Shown: positions 35,168 through 44,815 of the stretch, one piece after another
Position numbering within the stretch: the stretch's first letter is position 1
Layout of the letters: every line of letters begins with the position of its first letter
From: Acytostelium subglobosum LB1
Lineage: Eukaryota > Evosea > Eumycetozoa > Acytosteliales > Acytosteliaceae
Direction: 5' to 3'
DNA length: 64,000 nucleotides
Assembly: GCF_000787575.1 (NCBI RefSeq)
Contig: NW_012236507.1
Coordinates: forward strand, 6,253-70,252
Notes under the pieces: model-generated
Databases searched by the model: none
What the model was told of the DNA's origin: nothing
What the model saw: only the letters and a program-made list of their open reading frames with translations
Made by a program: the position numbers and the translations under genes

Positions 35168-36475
35168 ATGTCATCAAACACACTTACTAAAAGATCAAAT
35201 ACATCTCCATCCTCATCATCATCCTCCTCTTCATCTCTGGTTGCAGAGCAATCTGATTCCATTTCAATCACCAACACTGAGAAGATGGCCACCACCTCTT
35301 CAAATATATCGACATCCACCCCAGCCAAGCCTGTTAGTAGGTGGTATGGCTGGTGGATACGCTTTGCTTCCACAGTGGCAATGTTTGCTACCTCGATCTC
35401 TGTGATATATGCCGGACATTTGGTGACAAGTGCTGTCATCTTCTTATCCAACGTCATTGTCTACAAAGAGATCAGTACACTGAGCCGTCTGCAAACACAC
35501 AAGGTCCAATTGTCATGGTTCTCGAGGGCTCTGAACTGGTACTTCTTCCTTGGCGCCAACTACTTTATGATCGGTCGTATATTCTATGGACACTTTGCCA
35601 ACTACTTCCATACCACCGACAACGAGGTCCTTTCATTCCTGTCCTACTACCATATCCTGATCAGCTTCATAATGTACATTGTTGGCTTTGTCCTGTTTGT
35701 AATGACATTGGAGGTGGGCAAGTACAAGCAACAGTTCATTCAATTGGCTTGGACACACATGACCATTATTTCCACCGCTGCCCAGACCACCCTTTGGATC
35801 TCCAACATCTTCCAAGGATTCATTTGGTTCATTCTGCCCACCAGTCTGGTCATCTTGAATGATATATTCGCCTACGTGTTTGGTTTCTTCTTTGGAAAGA
35901 CCCAACTTATCGCAGTGAGTCCCAAGAAGACCTGGGAGGGATTCATCGGAGGCATGTTCACCACCCTCATCGGCTCAATACTCCTGGCCCACTACTTCTC
36001 TGGCTATAGCTGGATGATCTGTCCCAAGACCGACCTGATCCTTCATCCCACCACATGTGTGCCATCGGCCATGTTCACCCGAACTACTACACCAGTGTTC
36101 AAATGGCTTGTACCCTATATGTTTGGTATCGAGTCGTTGCCAGTGTCACCGATCATTCTTCATGCCTTTGTACTTGGTCTGTTTGCCTCGCTGGTGGCAC
36201 CATATGGAGGATTCTTTGCCAGTGGTCTAAAGAGAGCATTTGGAATCAAAGACTTTGGCTCGTCAATCCCAGGTCATGGAGGAATCACAGACAGAACCGA
36301 CTGTCAGTTCTTCATGGGCACCTTCACCTACATCTATCTCTACACGTTTATAAGTCGTCTGCCTGCCGTAGCCACTATTCTCCAACGAGTATCATCACTA
36401 TCACCCAAGGACCAACTGGATATCTATATGAAGTTACAGTCCACTCTATTGGAAAGTGGTTTATTGGTAAACTAA
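35168..36475 (+). CDS. cdsA: CDP-diacylglycerol synthase (phosphatidate cytidylyltransferase)
   Basis: A single exon of 435 residues. The first 55 residues are Ser/Thr-rich, then about eight hydrophobic membrane segments follow. The family signature is complete near the C-terminus: SGLKRAFGIKDFG followed by PGHGGITDRTD, together with the upstream SPKKTWEGFIGG block. The enzyme joins CTP and phosphatidic acid to give CDP-diacylglycerol in the ER membrane, the precursor of phosphatidylinositol and, via other steps, cardiolipin. The ATG at 35168 is used because the in-frame sequence before it starts from TTG only and is leader-like. The length is close to eukaryotic CDS enzymes (about 445). It is divergent from the zinc-knuckle gene. 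Confidence 0.95.
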   Translation: MSSNTLTKRSNTSPSSSSSSSSSLVAEQSDSISITNTEKMATTSSNISTSTPAKPVSRWYGWWIRFASTVAMFATSISVIYAGHLVTSAVIFLSNVIVYKEISTLSRLQTHKVQLSWFSRALNWYFFLGANYFMIGRIFYGHFANYFHTTDNEVLSFLSYYHILISFIMYIVGFVLFVMTLEVGKYKQQFIQLAWTHMTIISTAAQTTLWISNIFQGFIWFILPTSLVILNDIFAYVFGFFFGKTQLIAVSPKKTWEGFIGGMFTTLIGSILLAHYFSGYSWMICPKTDLILHPTTCVPSAMFTRTTTPVFKWLVPYMFGIESLPVSPIILHAFVLGLFASLVAPYGGFFASGLKRAFGIKDFGSSIPGHGGITDRTDCQFFMGTFTYIYLYTFISRLPAVATILQRVSSLSPKDQLDIYMKLQSTLLESGLLVN

Positions 36476-36781
36476 TCAATCATATACTAATAGTAACAAA
36501 CGATGACCAAGTAATAAATAAATGTAAATGTAATCAAATAGAGAGCGTGATAGGATGGATGGTAGAGAGAGAGATAGATTGATATATAGAGAGAGAGAGA
36601 TGGTGGGAATAAGTTGTTCGATAGCAATATGATCTGAATGTACATACAAAGGAATTGTATTGTTCTTTCTTTACACACTCCCTCCTTGATTAATGTTGTC
36701 TGTTGTCTTGTTGTTGTTGTCGTAAGAGAACATGTCATATCATGTCATGTTCACCACTGTTTGTAAAGTCGTCATTGTAGT
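36476..36781. other. Convergent 3' spacer
   Basis: Spacer between the ends of the synthase and SRPK genes, with GA-rich microsatellite (about 36540-36600) and TTG-rich tracts. No gene is seen. Confidence 0.6.
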
Positions 36782-38077
36782 CTACTGGACTAAAGGAGGA
36801 ACATCCTTTAGGAAGGAATGATTCAAACATTCACGAGCGGTGGCACGCTTCTCTGGAAGGTATTGAAGCATTGGCAACAAAAAGTCCTCAAAGTCCTTGG
36901 ACTCGCGATGTGTGAACTTGTACTTCTCTGTCAGGACATTGTAGAGAGGCCACTGCTCGCTGAGTTTCGAAATGTTGCGCAGCTCGCCTCGATGAGTAAA
37001 GTATTGCTTAGACTTTGATCCTTGTGTTGTGATTGGTGAAGGGAACGGTCCCAGCAGCTCGATCATCAGTGCCAGGTGATCGTCTGACTTGTCAAACGTT
37101 TTGCTCGACTTTGGCTTGAACAGATGATCGCCAGTGGCCAACTCGAATGCCATGCATGCAGCGCTCCAAATGTCCACGGGTGTCGACCATCTTGATCGCA
37201 CGATTGCCTCGGGTGATCGATACTGTCTCGTCTGAATGTCGTCTGTAAAGTGTCGATCGATCCAACATGCATTTCCCAAGTCAACTATTGCACATGCAGG
37301 GTAATGCTCTCTGCTTAGCTCCTCTCCTCGTTCGCTATTGTTATGTTGATAGAATGAATGTCCATTGTTATATATAATATTATCTAATTCCATTTCGTTG
37401 TTGTTGTTATGATGTTGATCTATTGATGATGATGATGATATTGATGAAGATGCTGACGATGATACTACTGTTGTTGTTAACTTTGATGACTTGTGTCTAC
37501 ACTTGTACAATCCATACTGCTGTCCCCATGTAAAGTTCTCTGCTCCCATGTCCACTGTACCTCGCAGCAGTACATTCTCGGGCTTGAGATCGGTGTGAAT
37601 GATTGAGCACCTGGTATGTAGATAGTCCAGTCCAACGAGCACCTGCTTCATTATCGATTTGACCAAGGTGAGCGGGATGCCTCTGTATCTGTAGTGTTTG
37701 ATCAGGTCGAGCAGGTTGCTCCCCAGCACTTCAAACACCATGCACACATGATTGCCGTGCGGACCAGTGTGTACAAAGTGATCGAGCAGTGTGGCAACGG
37801 CGGGCGAGCCAGTGCTGGCCATCAGCAACTTGATCTCATCCTCTGCTGTCTCTGTGTAGGACTTTGCTGCGCGTACGATCTTGAGTGCCACATTGCGCTT
37901 GCTCTCCAAGTCTATACATAGCCAAACGGTGGAGAAGTGTCCCCATCCCAATTTGCTGACCACTTGATAACGTTGATTGTAGATATCATTCTTTCGCACA
38001 AGATGGTATCCTCCAACTTTATAATCTGCTACGCCTTCGTCATCAGATTGTGACTGAGGCAAGAAACTGTTTGTCAT
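36782..38077 (-). CDS. SR-protein kinase (SRPK family)
   Basis: A single exon of 431 residues. The start (VADYKVGGYHLVRKNDIYNQ) is the hallmark leader of SRPK kinases. The N-lobe has KLGWGHFSTVWLC and VALKIVRAAKSYTETAEDEI. The catalytic loop is HTDLKPENVLL, with Thr in place of the usual Arg of HRD, and the metal-binding motif is VDLGNACW (DLG), both normal for SRPKs. The activation segment is TRQYRSPEAI. The spacer insert between the lobes (about residues 185-275) is Ser/Asn-rich and shorter than in human SRPK1. The family phosphorylates Arg-Ser dipeptides in splicing factors, shuttling between cytoplasm and nucleus. It is divergent from the PP2C gene. Identity is secure at family level. Confidence 0.93.
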   Translation of the reverse strand: MTNSFLPQSQSDDEGVADYKVGGYHLVRKNDIYNQRYQVVSKLGWGHFSTVWLCIDLESKRNVALKIVRAAKSYTETAEDEIKLLMASTGSPAVATLLDHFVHTGPHGNHVCMVFEVLGSNLLDLIKHYRYRGIPLTLVKSIMKQVLVGLDYLHTRCSIIHTDLKPENVLLRGTVDMGAENFTWGQQYGLYKCRHKSSKLTTTVVSSSASSSISSSSSIDQHHNNNNEMELDNIIYNNGHSFYQHNNSERGEELSREHYPACAIVDLGNACWIDRHFTDDIQTRQYRSPEAIVRSRWSTPVDIWSAACMAFELATGDHLFKPKSSKTFDKSDDHLALMIELLGPFPSPITTQGSKSKQYFTHRGELRNISKLSEQWPLYNVLTEKYKFTHRESKDFEDFLLPMLQYLPEKRATARECLNHSFLKDVPPLVQ

Positions 38078-38973
38078 TGAATGGATCTACTGAACTACTA
38101 ATATTACTTTGTGATAATTACTATTATGTACTATGTATTATATTATTATTATAAGTTGTAATAATTCAACATCACAATTTTGTTTGAATAATGATTGTGT
38201 GTTTACAACTTTTTTGTTTTTAAAATTAATAAAAATCACCACCAGGACAAAAACAGTTTGAACTTGAGCCATCAATTTTTTGATCACCAACAGATATTTA
38301 TTGATCAAAGAGACACCCACATCACATAGGTAAAAAGTTAAGGTGATCAACCTAAAGAAATTAATTTTAATGATGTAAGCAACTTAAACGACCAATAGTG
38401 TGTGTCTATTTATAAGGTGAGGTGTGAGGTCGATCACTCTTCCATCATAGTTGTTGTTCTCACATTGAGGAGAGTTATTAAAGTTATAAAGTTAGGTAAG
38501 TGAACTAGAGTGCTCATAGGCATTAGAAACACTTTAACTATAACTGGAAATAAATGTATAAACATATATATCTTCCAACAAGCATATCATCAACATCAAT
38601 CAAACAAATCTATCACATACTCTCAAAAGCCCATTAAATCATTCATCCGATCAGCTCCCACCCTCCACCTACCACCCCCTCTCCATCGATAGTACACACA
38701 CACACACAATCACCTGACGTTGTCCACTTGAAGGGGTTTTAATCAATCACTCCATTCATCCTCTTACATCATCATCAACATCATAATAATCATCCACTAT
38801 CATGATGCTCGCCATCACTTTTTTGTCCAGACCATACATATTATCAATAATATTATAAAGTGAAGATAGAGAGAGTAGTAGTAGTAGAATAAGTTTGAGC
38901 TAATAGTTTCCTCTTTCCAATAATATCAAGATTAATATATTACAACAACAACAACAACAACAAATAATATATA
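38078..38973. other. Divergent intergenic region and long 5' leader
   Basis: An 896-bp spacer. A TATA-like element and a possible leader exon with a splice donor (listed separately) face the PP2C gene. A 9-bp inverted repeat, TTGATCACC at 38280-38288 and GGTGATCAA at 38342-38350, would form a 71-nt hairpin. CA and CAA repeats occur at 38695-38705 and 38942-38962. No coding sequence is supported. Confidence 0.5.
38407..38500 (+). promoter_or_regulatory. Putative TATA box and non-coding leader exon for the PP2C gene
   Basis: TATTTATAA at 38407-38415 is followed about 80 bp later by TTAG-GTAAGT (donor at 38496), the form of a spliced 5' leader. If transcription starts near 38440, a leader intron would run to an unidentified AG before the ATG at 38974. 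This is inference from motif position only. Confidence 0.3.
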
Positions 38974-41168
38974 ATGAATTCAATTGCAGAGGATGTTGGC
39001 ATGCAGGTGAATCACCAACCACCTGTCATCTATGTTGTCAACAATTGTGATAATAATAATAATAATAATAGTGCTGCAGCTGATCAACTACAATATTGGA
39101 AGGAAGAGGCAATCAAATGGGAATCACTTTGTAAACAATACCAAAAGGAGTCTGAAGATCTTCGTTGCAAACTGGAGGATTTGAGTATAAGATATTATGA
39201 ACTGTATGTCAATTCCTCCCACTTGTGTNGTCCACAATCATCATAACCATCATTTATCATCGTTGTCCCAATACGTCAATCATCCTTATCCTGCATCAAT
39301 CACTAACATAGATTCTTGTGTATTANTTTAGACTTAGTCACAGCAGTGGTAGTAGTGGTAGTTTAGGTAGCGATCATAGTAGTAGCAGTGCCAGTAATAT
39401 CAACAACAACAACAATATGAACGTTGGAAACAAAACAGACAGCAGTAGTTTGGAAAAATCAACAACGACAACACCATCAAAATCCAAACTAAACAGTAGT
39501 AGCAATGGTACAACTCAACCAGTATCGATTGGAAGCGTGAAGAGTAGCACCAGTTTCTCAAGGGAATCAGGTTCATCATCTGCACTCGATAGGATATTCC
39601 TGTCAAAGTCACTGCCTGACCAACATCAGATCGTCGAGAACGAGAAGGACAAGGAGAAGAAGAAGTCAAAGAAGTGGAACAACTTGATAAAGTTCAACCA
39701 TCACAGCAGCAGCAGTAACAAGAAGCATCACAACAACAACAATAATAATAGTAGTAGTAGCAATAGTAATAATGTCAGTGGAATGTTATCATTCTCATCA
39801 TCACATTCATCACCAGCACTTGTAGTGTCACCATCCAAGAGTGATAGTAAGAAGGACCAACAACACCTTGCAACACCAGACACTACTAATGAGTCTGCTC
39901 CACTGTTCTCCTACAATGAGCGTGGCTTGAGCTCACACTTCCATCATCTACCGAGACTCAATGTCAAACCCATCCTATCAAAGTCAAGAGCATGTCTCAA
40001 GTTCTCTGGCCCCGACTACCCTGCTGCCAAGCAGGCCAACATTGTTGCCGGTGGTCCCAAGACACTGTATCAAGTGGAGTATGGCAACAGCATCATGGCC
40101 ATGTCAACAAGCACGTATCCTTACTCGATAGGATCGTTAGGCAGAGATGGTGATCCAATTGCCGATCGATATAATTGCGTGGTGTTTGAGAATCGTCTCG
40201 TGGCATGTCTGGCCGACGGTTGCAATTGGGGCTCTCGACCAAAGGAGGCGGCACAAAAGGCAAGCGATGCCTTCATCGACTACATCCTGACAAAGAACGA
40301 CACTATTCAAGATACAAAGCAGATTGGAAAGATACTCTTCGATGCTTTTGAGACAGCCCACTACGCCATCATGAAGGGCAAGGGTGACTACTCAGAGGCT
40401 GGCACCACAACCGTACTTGGAGGAGTGTTGTTGGAGATCAACAAAGGTGATGACCGATGGGCACCCGAATGGGAGTTTGTTCTTGCCTCTGTTGGAGACT
40501 GCAAGGCCTATCTGATATCGGTGGAAGGTGAAATCTGCGACATCACCGAAGGCAACCGTATCAATCTGGACCCCAAGGACTGTGGTGGCCGTCTGGGACC
40601 GCATCTGGAAGAGGGTCGTCCAGACCTCAGGAACATGAACATCTTTTGTGCCAGCGTCAACAAGGGCGACATCATTCTTATGGTTACGGATGGAGTGTAT
40701 GACAACCTGGATCCACATCATCTTGGCAAGACCCAAGAGGAGATATCACACGAGGTGGACCTGTCCGAGTCTCGATGGGCCGATGTCGATCTCACCAAGA
40801 CACACAAGGCCAAATCAGCATACACTACTGCCTTTTTGGAATCATTGCTCAAGAATGAGAAGACACCATCACAGATCACACACAAGCTGATAGACCACTG
40901 TTGGACCACCACTGCATCGTCCAGGGCATTTATGGAGAACAATCCAGGTAAACATCTGCCACAGGACTATGTCAAGTATCCAGGTAAAATGGATCATACA
41001 ACGATCATCTGTTTCACAGTGGGTCACTTTGACATTGCCGTGGATGAACCGATCAACTCATCATCATTCCCAATGTCACTAAGTCCATCATCATATCTTA
41101 CACCATCACTATTTGACACACCGACCGCCAGTTCATTTACACCACCGAGTAACATAATTCATCCTTAA
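38974..41168 (+). CDS. PP2C-type protein phosphatase with coiled-coil N-terminus
   Basis: Two exons (38974-39203, 39332-41168) encode 688 residues. The N-terminal part holds a short coiled coil (LQYWKEEAIKWESLCKQYQK) and long Ser/Asn-rich stretches. The phosphatase domain covers about residues 340-650: RYNCVVFENRLVACLADG with the metal-binding DGCNWG, GTTTVLGGVLLE, LASVGDCKAYLI, LMVTDGVYDNLD and a closing MDHTTIICF. The aspartates of these motifs match the metal-binding residues of PPM enzymes; the final motif has DH where DN is usual. The domain type is typical of a dictyostelid/plant-like PP2C group in which VTDGVYDNL is conserved. It dephosphorylates Ser/Thr; the substrate is unknown. The intron contains two N bases (39230, 39326), so its exact sequence is uncertain, but the phase-2 junction is consistent. 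Confidence 0.88.
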
Positions 41169-41374
41169 TACTCAATACAACACTACATCCTTAAATTATT
41201 TGTAAATAATAAACAAAGACCACGTGGTCGAGACTTCCGTCAACTATTTGCTCAGATATTTTTGGGTGTAGATAGCCTTTTTTGCAAAACATTGAATGAA
41301 GCTTCATTCTTAAACAATCACGCAAATAATAGTTAGAGATAAAACTACAGATAGATATATATATATATATAACA

Positions 41375-42031
41375 ATGATCAAAGCTATTCTTATTATAAA
41401 CAATCATGGCAAAGCAAGACTAACAAAGTTCTATGATCATGTCGTATGTTTGAAGCAATCACCCGAATCCGATCTGATCACTCTCTAACACACACACAAC
41501 ACCAACACTTAAAATCAACGACTCTAGAGCCAAGACAAACAACAACAGATCATTAGAGATATATTCCTATTGGTATCAAAGAGATCAGATAGAGCATGTA
41601 ACTTTGTAGAGGGTGAGGATATATATGACAGCGATACAAAGATCGTCTACAAACCATTTGCAACATTGTACTTTATCTTTATCGTCGACTCCTCAGAGAG
41701 TGAGCTGTCAATCATCGATCTCATTCAATCATTCGTAGAAACTCTTGATAAATGTAGGTTATATGACTGTTAAGTATTGAATCTATGAACTCTATCAATC
41801 ATACTAACTAACGACTACATAGGCTTTGAAAACGTTTGCGAACTCCACCTTATCTTCAACATTGACAAGGTTCACTATATTTTGGACGAGATGGTCATGG
41901 GTGGACTATTGTTGGAAACAAACTCACAGATCGTTGTATCAAACTATCAACAACAGAACAAGCTGGAGAAGACAGAGAATCCTCTGTTGGCCGGTTTCCA
42001 AGGTGTGATGCAAACCATCAAGCATAAATAA
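41375..42031 (+). CDS. ap3s1: AP-3 adaptor complex sigma subunit
   Basis: Three exons (41375-41443, 41528-41753, 41823-42031) encode 167 residues. The start [20 protein letters not shown] is nearly the canonical AP-3 sigma N-terminus, and exon 2 continues with [25 protein letters not shown], the strongly conserved [19 protein letters not shown], and [18 protein letters not shown] across intron 2. The end, [14 protein letters not shown] then a short tail, also matches, though the animal C-terminal extension is missing. AP-3 sorts cargo from endosomes to lysosome-related compartments and, in dictyostelids, the contractile vacuole. The first exon is only 69 nt, with no long open frame of its own. 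Family assignment is secure. Confidence 0.95.
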
Positions 42032-42060
42032 TGAATCAACAACAATGTACTACTTTATAT

Positions 42061-42155
42061 ATTCTCCTTTACCAATGACTGGAGTACACCTTTGAACTTG
42101 GCAGTGTTAAATGGTCTCCTTGTGCACACACAGGATGTTGCGATCATCCAATACA
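42061..42155 (-). pseudogene. Relic of an FNIP-gene 3' end
   Basis: The sequence is a diverged, internally shortened copy of the 3' end of the FNIP-repeat gene about 0.9 kb away, in the same orientation. Shared blocks are CTTTACCAATGACTGGAG (compare about 43008), ACACCTTTGA, AATGGTCTCC and TTGCGATCATCCAA (compare about 43120). It reads in pieces as LDDRNILCV and KGVLQS-like peptides. It has no start and is not a working gene. Confidence 0.65.
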
Positions 42156-42363
42156 GAGTCTATTTTAATTAATTTTGAAACCCCAGTGGCAGGGCAATCA
42201 GAATAGGGTTGGATTGATTGACTGTTCCCCATTCAACAATGATTGACCAACATGACTTTGCTAAAAGATAAACTTTGCGAACATGTAAGTCCTCCAACAT
42301 CTCATCATAATTCACCATTCTCTACTTAAAATTATTACTATTCATACAGATACTAACTAATAC

Positions 42364-42785
42364 ATGGCTGATAACCAGAACCAACATGATGTCTTAACAA
42401 ATGATGCAGTTGGTGACGCTGCTGCTCTTAATGCCCACCAAGTCAGGGTGTTCTGGGAGGATGGAAGACTGGCAATGGTGTTCGGAGAGGGAGCAACGTG
42501 GGAACGCATTAAGGATGGATTAAACTTGGTCCAAGGCAACCTTGTTCGCTGGAACAGCACTGTCAGAGTAATACCACCGTACCCTCCAGGAGCCTATTCT
42601 CTCGTGGATGTAAAGAAAGATGTATGTTTCGTTTTTTATTCTTTGAGAACTGTTGCACTAATAATATATTAACAGTCATGGCTTAGTTGAAATGGATTTG
42701 GAGAGTTCTGCTCAGATTCAGTCCTGCAATGACTTACATGACAGCTGCCAGAGCTCTCCTTCATTTCCAGAGAAGCATCGATTGA
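42364..42785 (+). CDS. Small Trp-containing protein, unknown
   Basis: Two exons (42364-42621, 42687-42785) give 118 residues. The intron (GTATGT...GGCTTAG) is chosen because it opens a frame that reads LKWIWRVLLRFSPAMTYMTA to the stop at 42785; an earlier AG would stop after four codons. Exon 1 has HQVRVFWEDGRLAMVFGEG and VRWNSTVRVIPPYPPGAYS. No signal peptide, membrane segment or known motif is seen. I do not recognise it. It lies between AP-3 sigma and the convergent FNIP gene, and near an FNIP relic, so the neighbourhood has been rearranged. A short dictyostelid-specific gene is the simplest reading. Confidence 0.55.
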
Positions 42786-42992
42786 GCTATCCACATACGT
42801 ATCTAATAATGAGAGTACAAGTACTTTAGAGATAATAGTTGATTGGAAGGAGAAGTTAATACAAATAGGTGGATATTATGGTTAAACACTCCATGTCAAT
42901 TATTCATCATAGTGTGACACAATCCTAGGATTAAAATATTAATTCCAACAAACTTAAATAGTTTATGAGAGCTTTGAGAATATTGACAATAC

Positions 42993-44720
42993 TTATGTAT
43001 TCTTCTTTACCAATGACTGGAGGACACCTTTGATCTTAGTCTTGGGTGTTCTTTTCAATAATGGAAGTATCTTGTACACAATGGTCTCCACTCCAATCTC
43101 CTTGTACACACAAAGGACATTGCGATCATCCAACATTCGATAGTCAACAACTTGATCAAAGCATTGCATGTTGACCTTTACACGAGTGTGCAATCGATAG
43201 TGTTTGACAGTAGTTGACTTCAGCAGTCCTATTGAGCTCTTGATAAGACGTTGTTGAACTGCCTTTGCACCACCTTTGGGCATCACAACCCGGCTGGTCG
43301 CATAATCTGGACACGAGTAGTCAGCAGAGGCATAGATTGTCAATCGTTGTATAGTAGATGATGACACATGACGTGACATTGAATCAAAAGTGAATGATGC
43401 TTTGTTTCCAACATCTATAAATCTAAACTCAATTGACTCTATGGATGACGGTAACTGTTGAAGATAGATCAACTGTGATAGGTCTTCGATTTGTAGTGAC
43501 TGTAGTTTGCTTGGAAAGACAACAGATGAATGGTACTCTTTGCCAAGTGATAGTGATGTGAGTGACTTGGGCAGTACATCCTTAGTCAATGGCTGGTTGT
43601 AGTTCGATCCAAACGATAGGATGGCCAAAGTGTTTGGTAGACATCCCAATGTGATTGGTTTGGAGTACCATCGTCCAAAGATTAACTTGGTTAGTGATCC
43701 ATTATTGAGTAGATCGGGCATGAGAGTTTGATTGAAGAAGTATCCAAGTTGAAGGTCAGTGAGTGATCGAGGGAGTTTACCTTTAGTAATCTGCTGTTTG
43801 AAGTAGTCTCCGAGTTTGAGTGTCGTGATCGAATCCGGAAGATTACAAAGTGGTCGATTATATAGAGTACTAAACTCAAGCTCCTGAAGTGAACTTGGTA
43901 GTCCACCTGCCAAGATAACCTCGTTATAGTTGGTTCCAAACTTCAACTTTCTAAGTGATAATGGTAGCATTCCAGGTAATAACTGCTGTCTGAATATTGA
44001 TCCAAGCTCCAGAGTGACTAGTGAGTCAGGTAGCGTGCCTGGCTCCCAACTCTTATTGAACTTATATCCAAAGGTCAGATGTGTGAGTGATCGTGGCAGT
44101 GAACCTGGCACTAGTTGTTGATCGAAGCCATATCCGAATGATAGTTTGGTTACTGAATCAGGTATCACACCAGGATGGATACATTCATCGAATCGACCAA
44201 GTATACATAATGTCTTTAGTGATTGAGGTAGAGAACCTGGTGAGAAAATATGATCATACTCCAATCCCAAGGTCAATGATGTTATTTTTGAAGGTAGACA
44301 TCCAGGGTCCAACTGATGATTGAATGATTTGCCAAAGATGAGTGATAAGAGGGATGGAGGCAGCTGACCAGGTTCAATGGTGTGATCGAAACCATCTGAG
44401 AGTGTCAAGTGTAGTAAACTGTTTGGTAGTTTACCAGGTTTGATTGGCTTTGAGAACAGGTGAGTATAGGTCAATGAGGTTGCTGATGGAGGACACCCTT
44501 CATCATTGCCAGGTATCCACGTTATAGTGCTCCTGGGTGTTGATGTTATTGTATATCCTGTGGTTCCCTCTGGTTGTAGAATCCAATGAGAAATGCTTTG
44601 AAATACTCTATTGAGTCTCTTGTTTGTAAGACTTAGTGATAATATATCTAAGTATGCATCTCCAAGTCTCCAAAGGCACTTGTATATGTATTTCAACATA
44701 TAATCACTTATTTGTTCCAT
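42993..44720 (-). CDS. FNIP-repeat protein
   Basis: A single exon of 575 residues. The first 50 residues (YKCLWRLGDAYLDILSLSLTNK) look like a short F-box-like helix region, usual for this family. Residues about 85-420 are some 16 FNIP-type repeats of 21-22 residues with the pattern L-x-L-G-x2-[FY]-[ND]-x2-[LI]-x-P-G-x-[LI]-P-x-S, for example LTFGYKFNKSWEPGTLP and LKFGTNYNEVILAGGLP. The C-terminal part is non-repetitive. FNIP repeats are leucine-rich-repeat-like and strongly expanded in dictyostelids; individual roles are mostly unknown, and pairing with F-boxes suggests ubiquitin-ligase adaptors. The frame is intact. A decayed copy of its 3' end lies at 42061-42155. Confidence 0.93.
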   Translation of the reverse strand: MEQISDYMLKYIYKCLWRLGDAYLDILSLSLTNKRLNRVFQSISHWILQPEGTTGYTITSTPRSTITWIPGNDEGCPPSATSLTYTHLFSKPIKPGKLPNSLLHLTLSDGFDHTIEPGQLPPSLLSLIFGKSFNHQLDPGCLPSKITSLTLGLEYDHIFSPGSLPQSLKTLCILGRFDECIHPGVIPDSVTKLSFGYGFDQQLVPGSLPRSLTHLTFGYKFNKSWEPGTLPDSLVTLELGSIFRQQLLPGMLPLSLRKLKFGTNYNEVILAGGLPSSLQELEFSTLYNRPLCNLPDSITTLKLGDYFKQQITKGKLPRSLTDLQLGYFFNQTLMPDLLNNGSLTKLIFGRWYSKPITLGCLPNTLAILSFGSNYNQPLTKDVLPKSLTSLSLGKEYHSSVVFPSKLQSLQIEDLSQLIYLQQLPSSIESIEFRFIDVGNKASFTFDSMSRHVSSSTIQRLTIYASADYSCPDYATSRVVMPKGGAKAVQQRLIKSSIGLLKSTTVKHYRLHTRVKVNMQCFDQVVDYRMLDDRNVLCVYKEIGVETIVYKILPLLKRTPKTKIKGVLQSLVKKNT

Positions 44721-44815
44721 CTTATTTCTCTCGAGTAAATTCTAGAATGATCATCATTCTGATCAAAAAACAAACAAAACTGGAATATATACAACTACAA
44801 CTTTAATATAAGTTA

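Noticed and set aside
36487-36738. Minus-strand frame of 83 codons
   Set aside because: Tyr/Ser/Ile-rich translation of GA and TTG simple repeats between convergent genes.
38138-38350. Minus-strand frame of 70 codons
   Set aside because: Low-complexity AT translation upstream of the SRPK gene with no coding signature.
41191-41403. Minus-strand frame of 70 codons
   Set aside because: It overlaps the first exon of AP-3 sigma on the other strand and has AT-rich composition.
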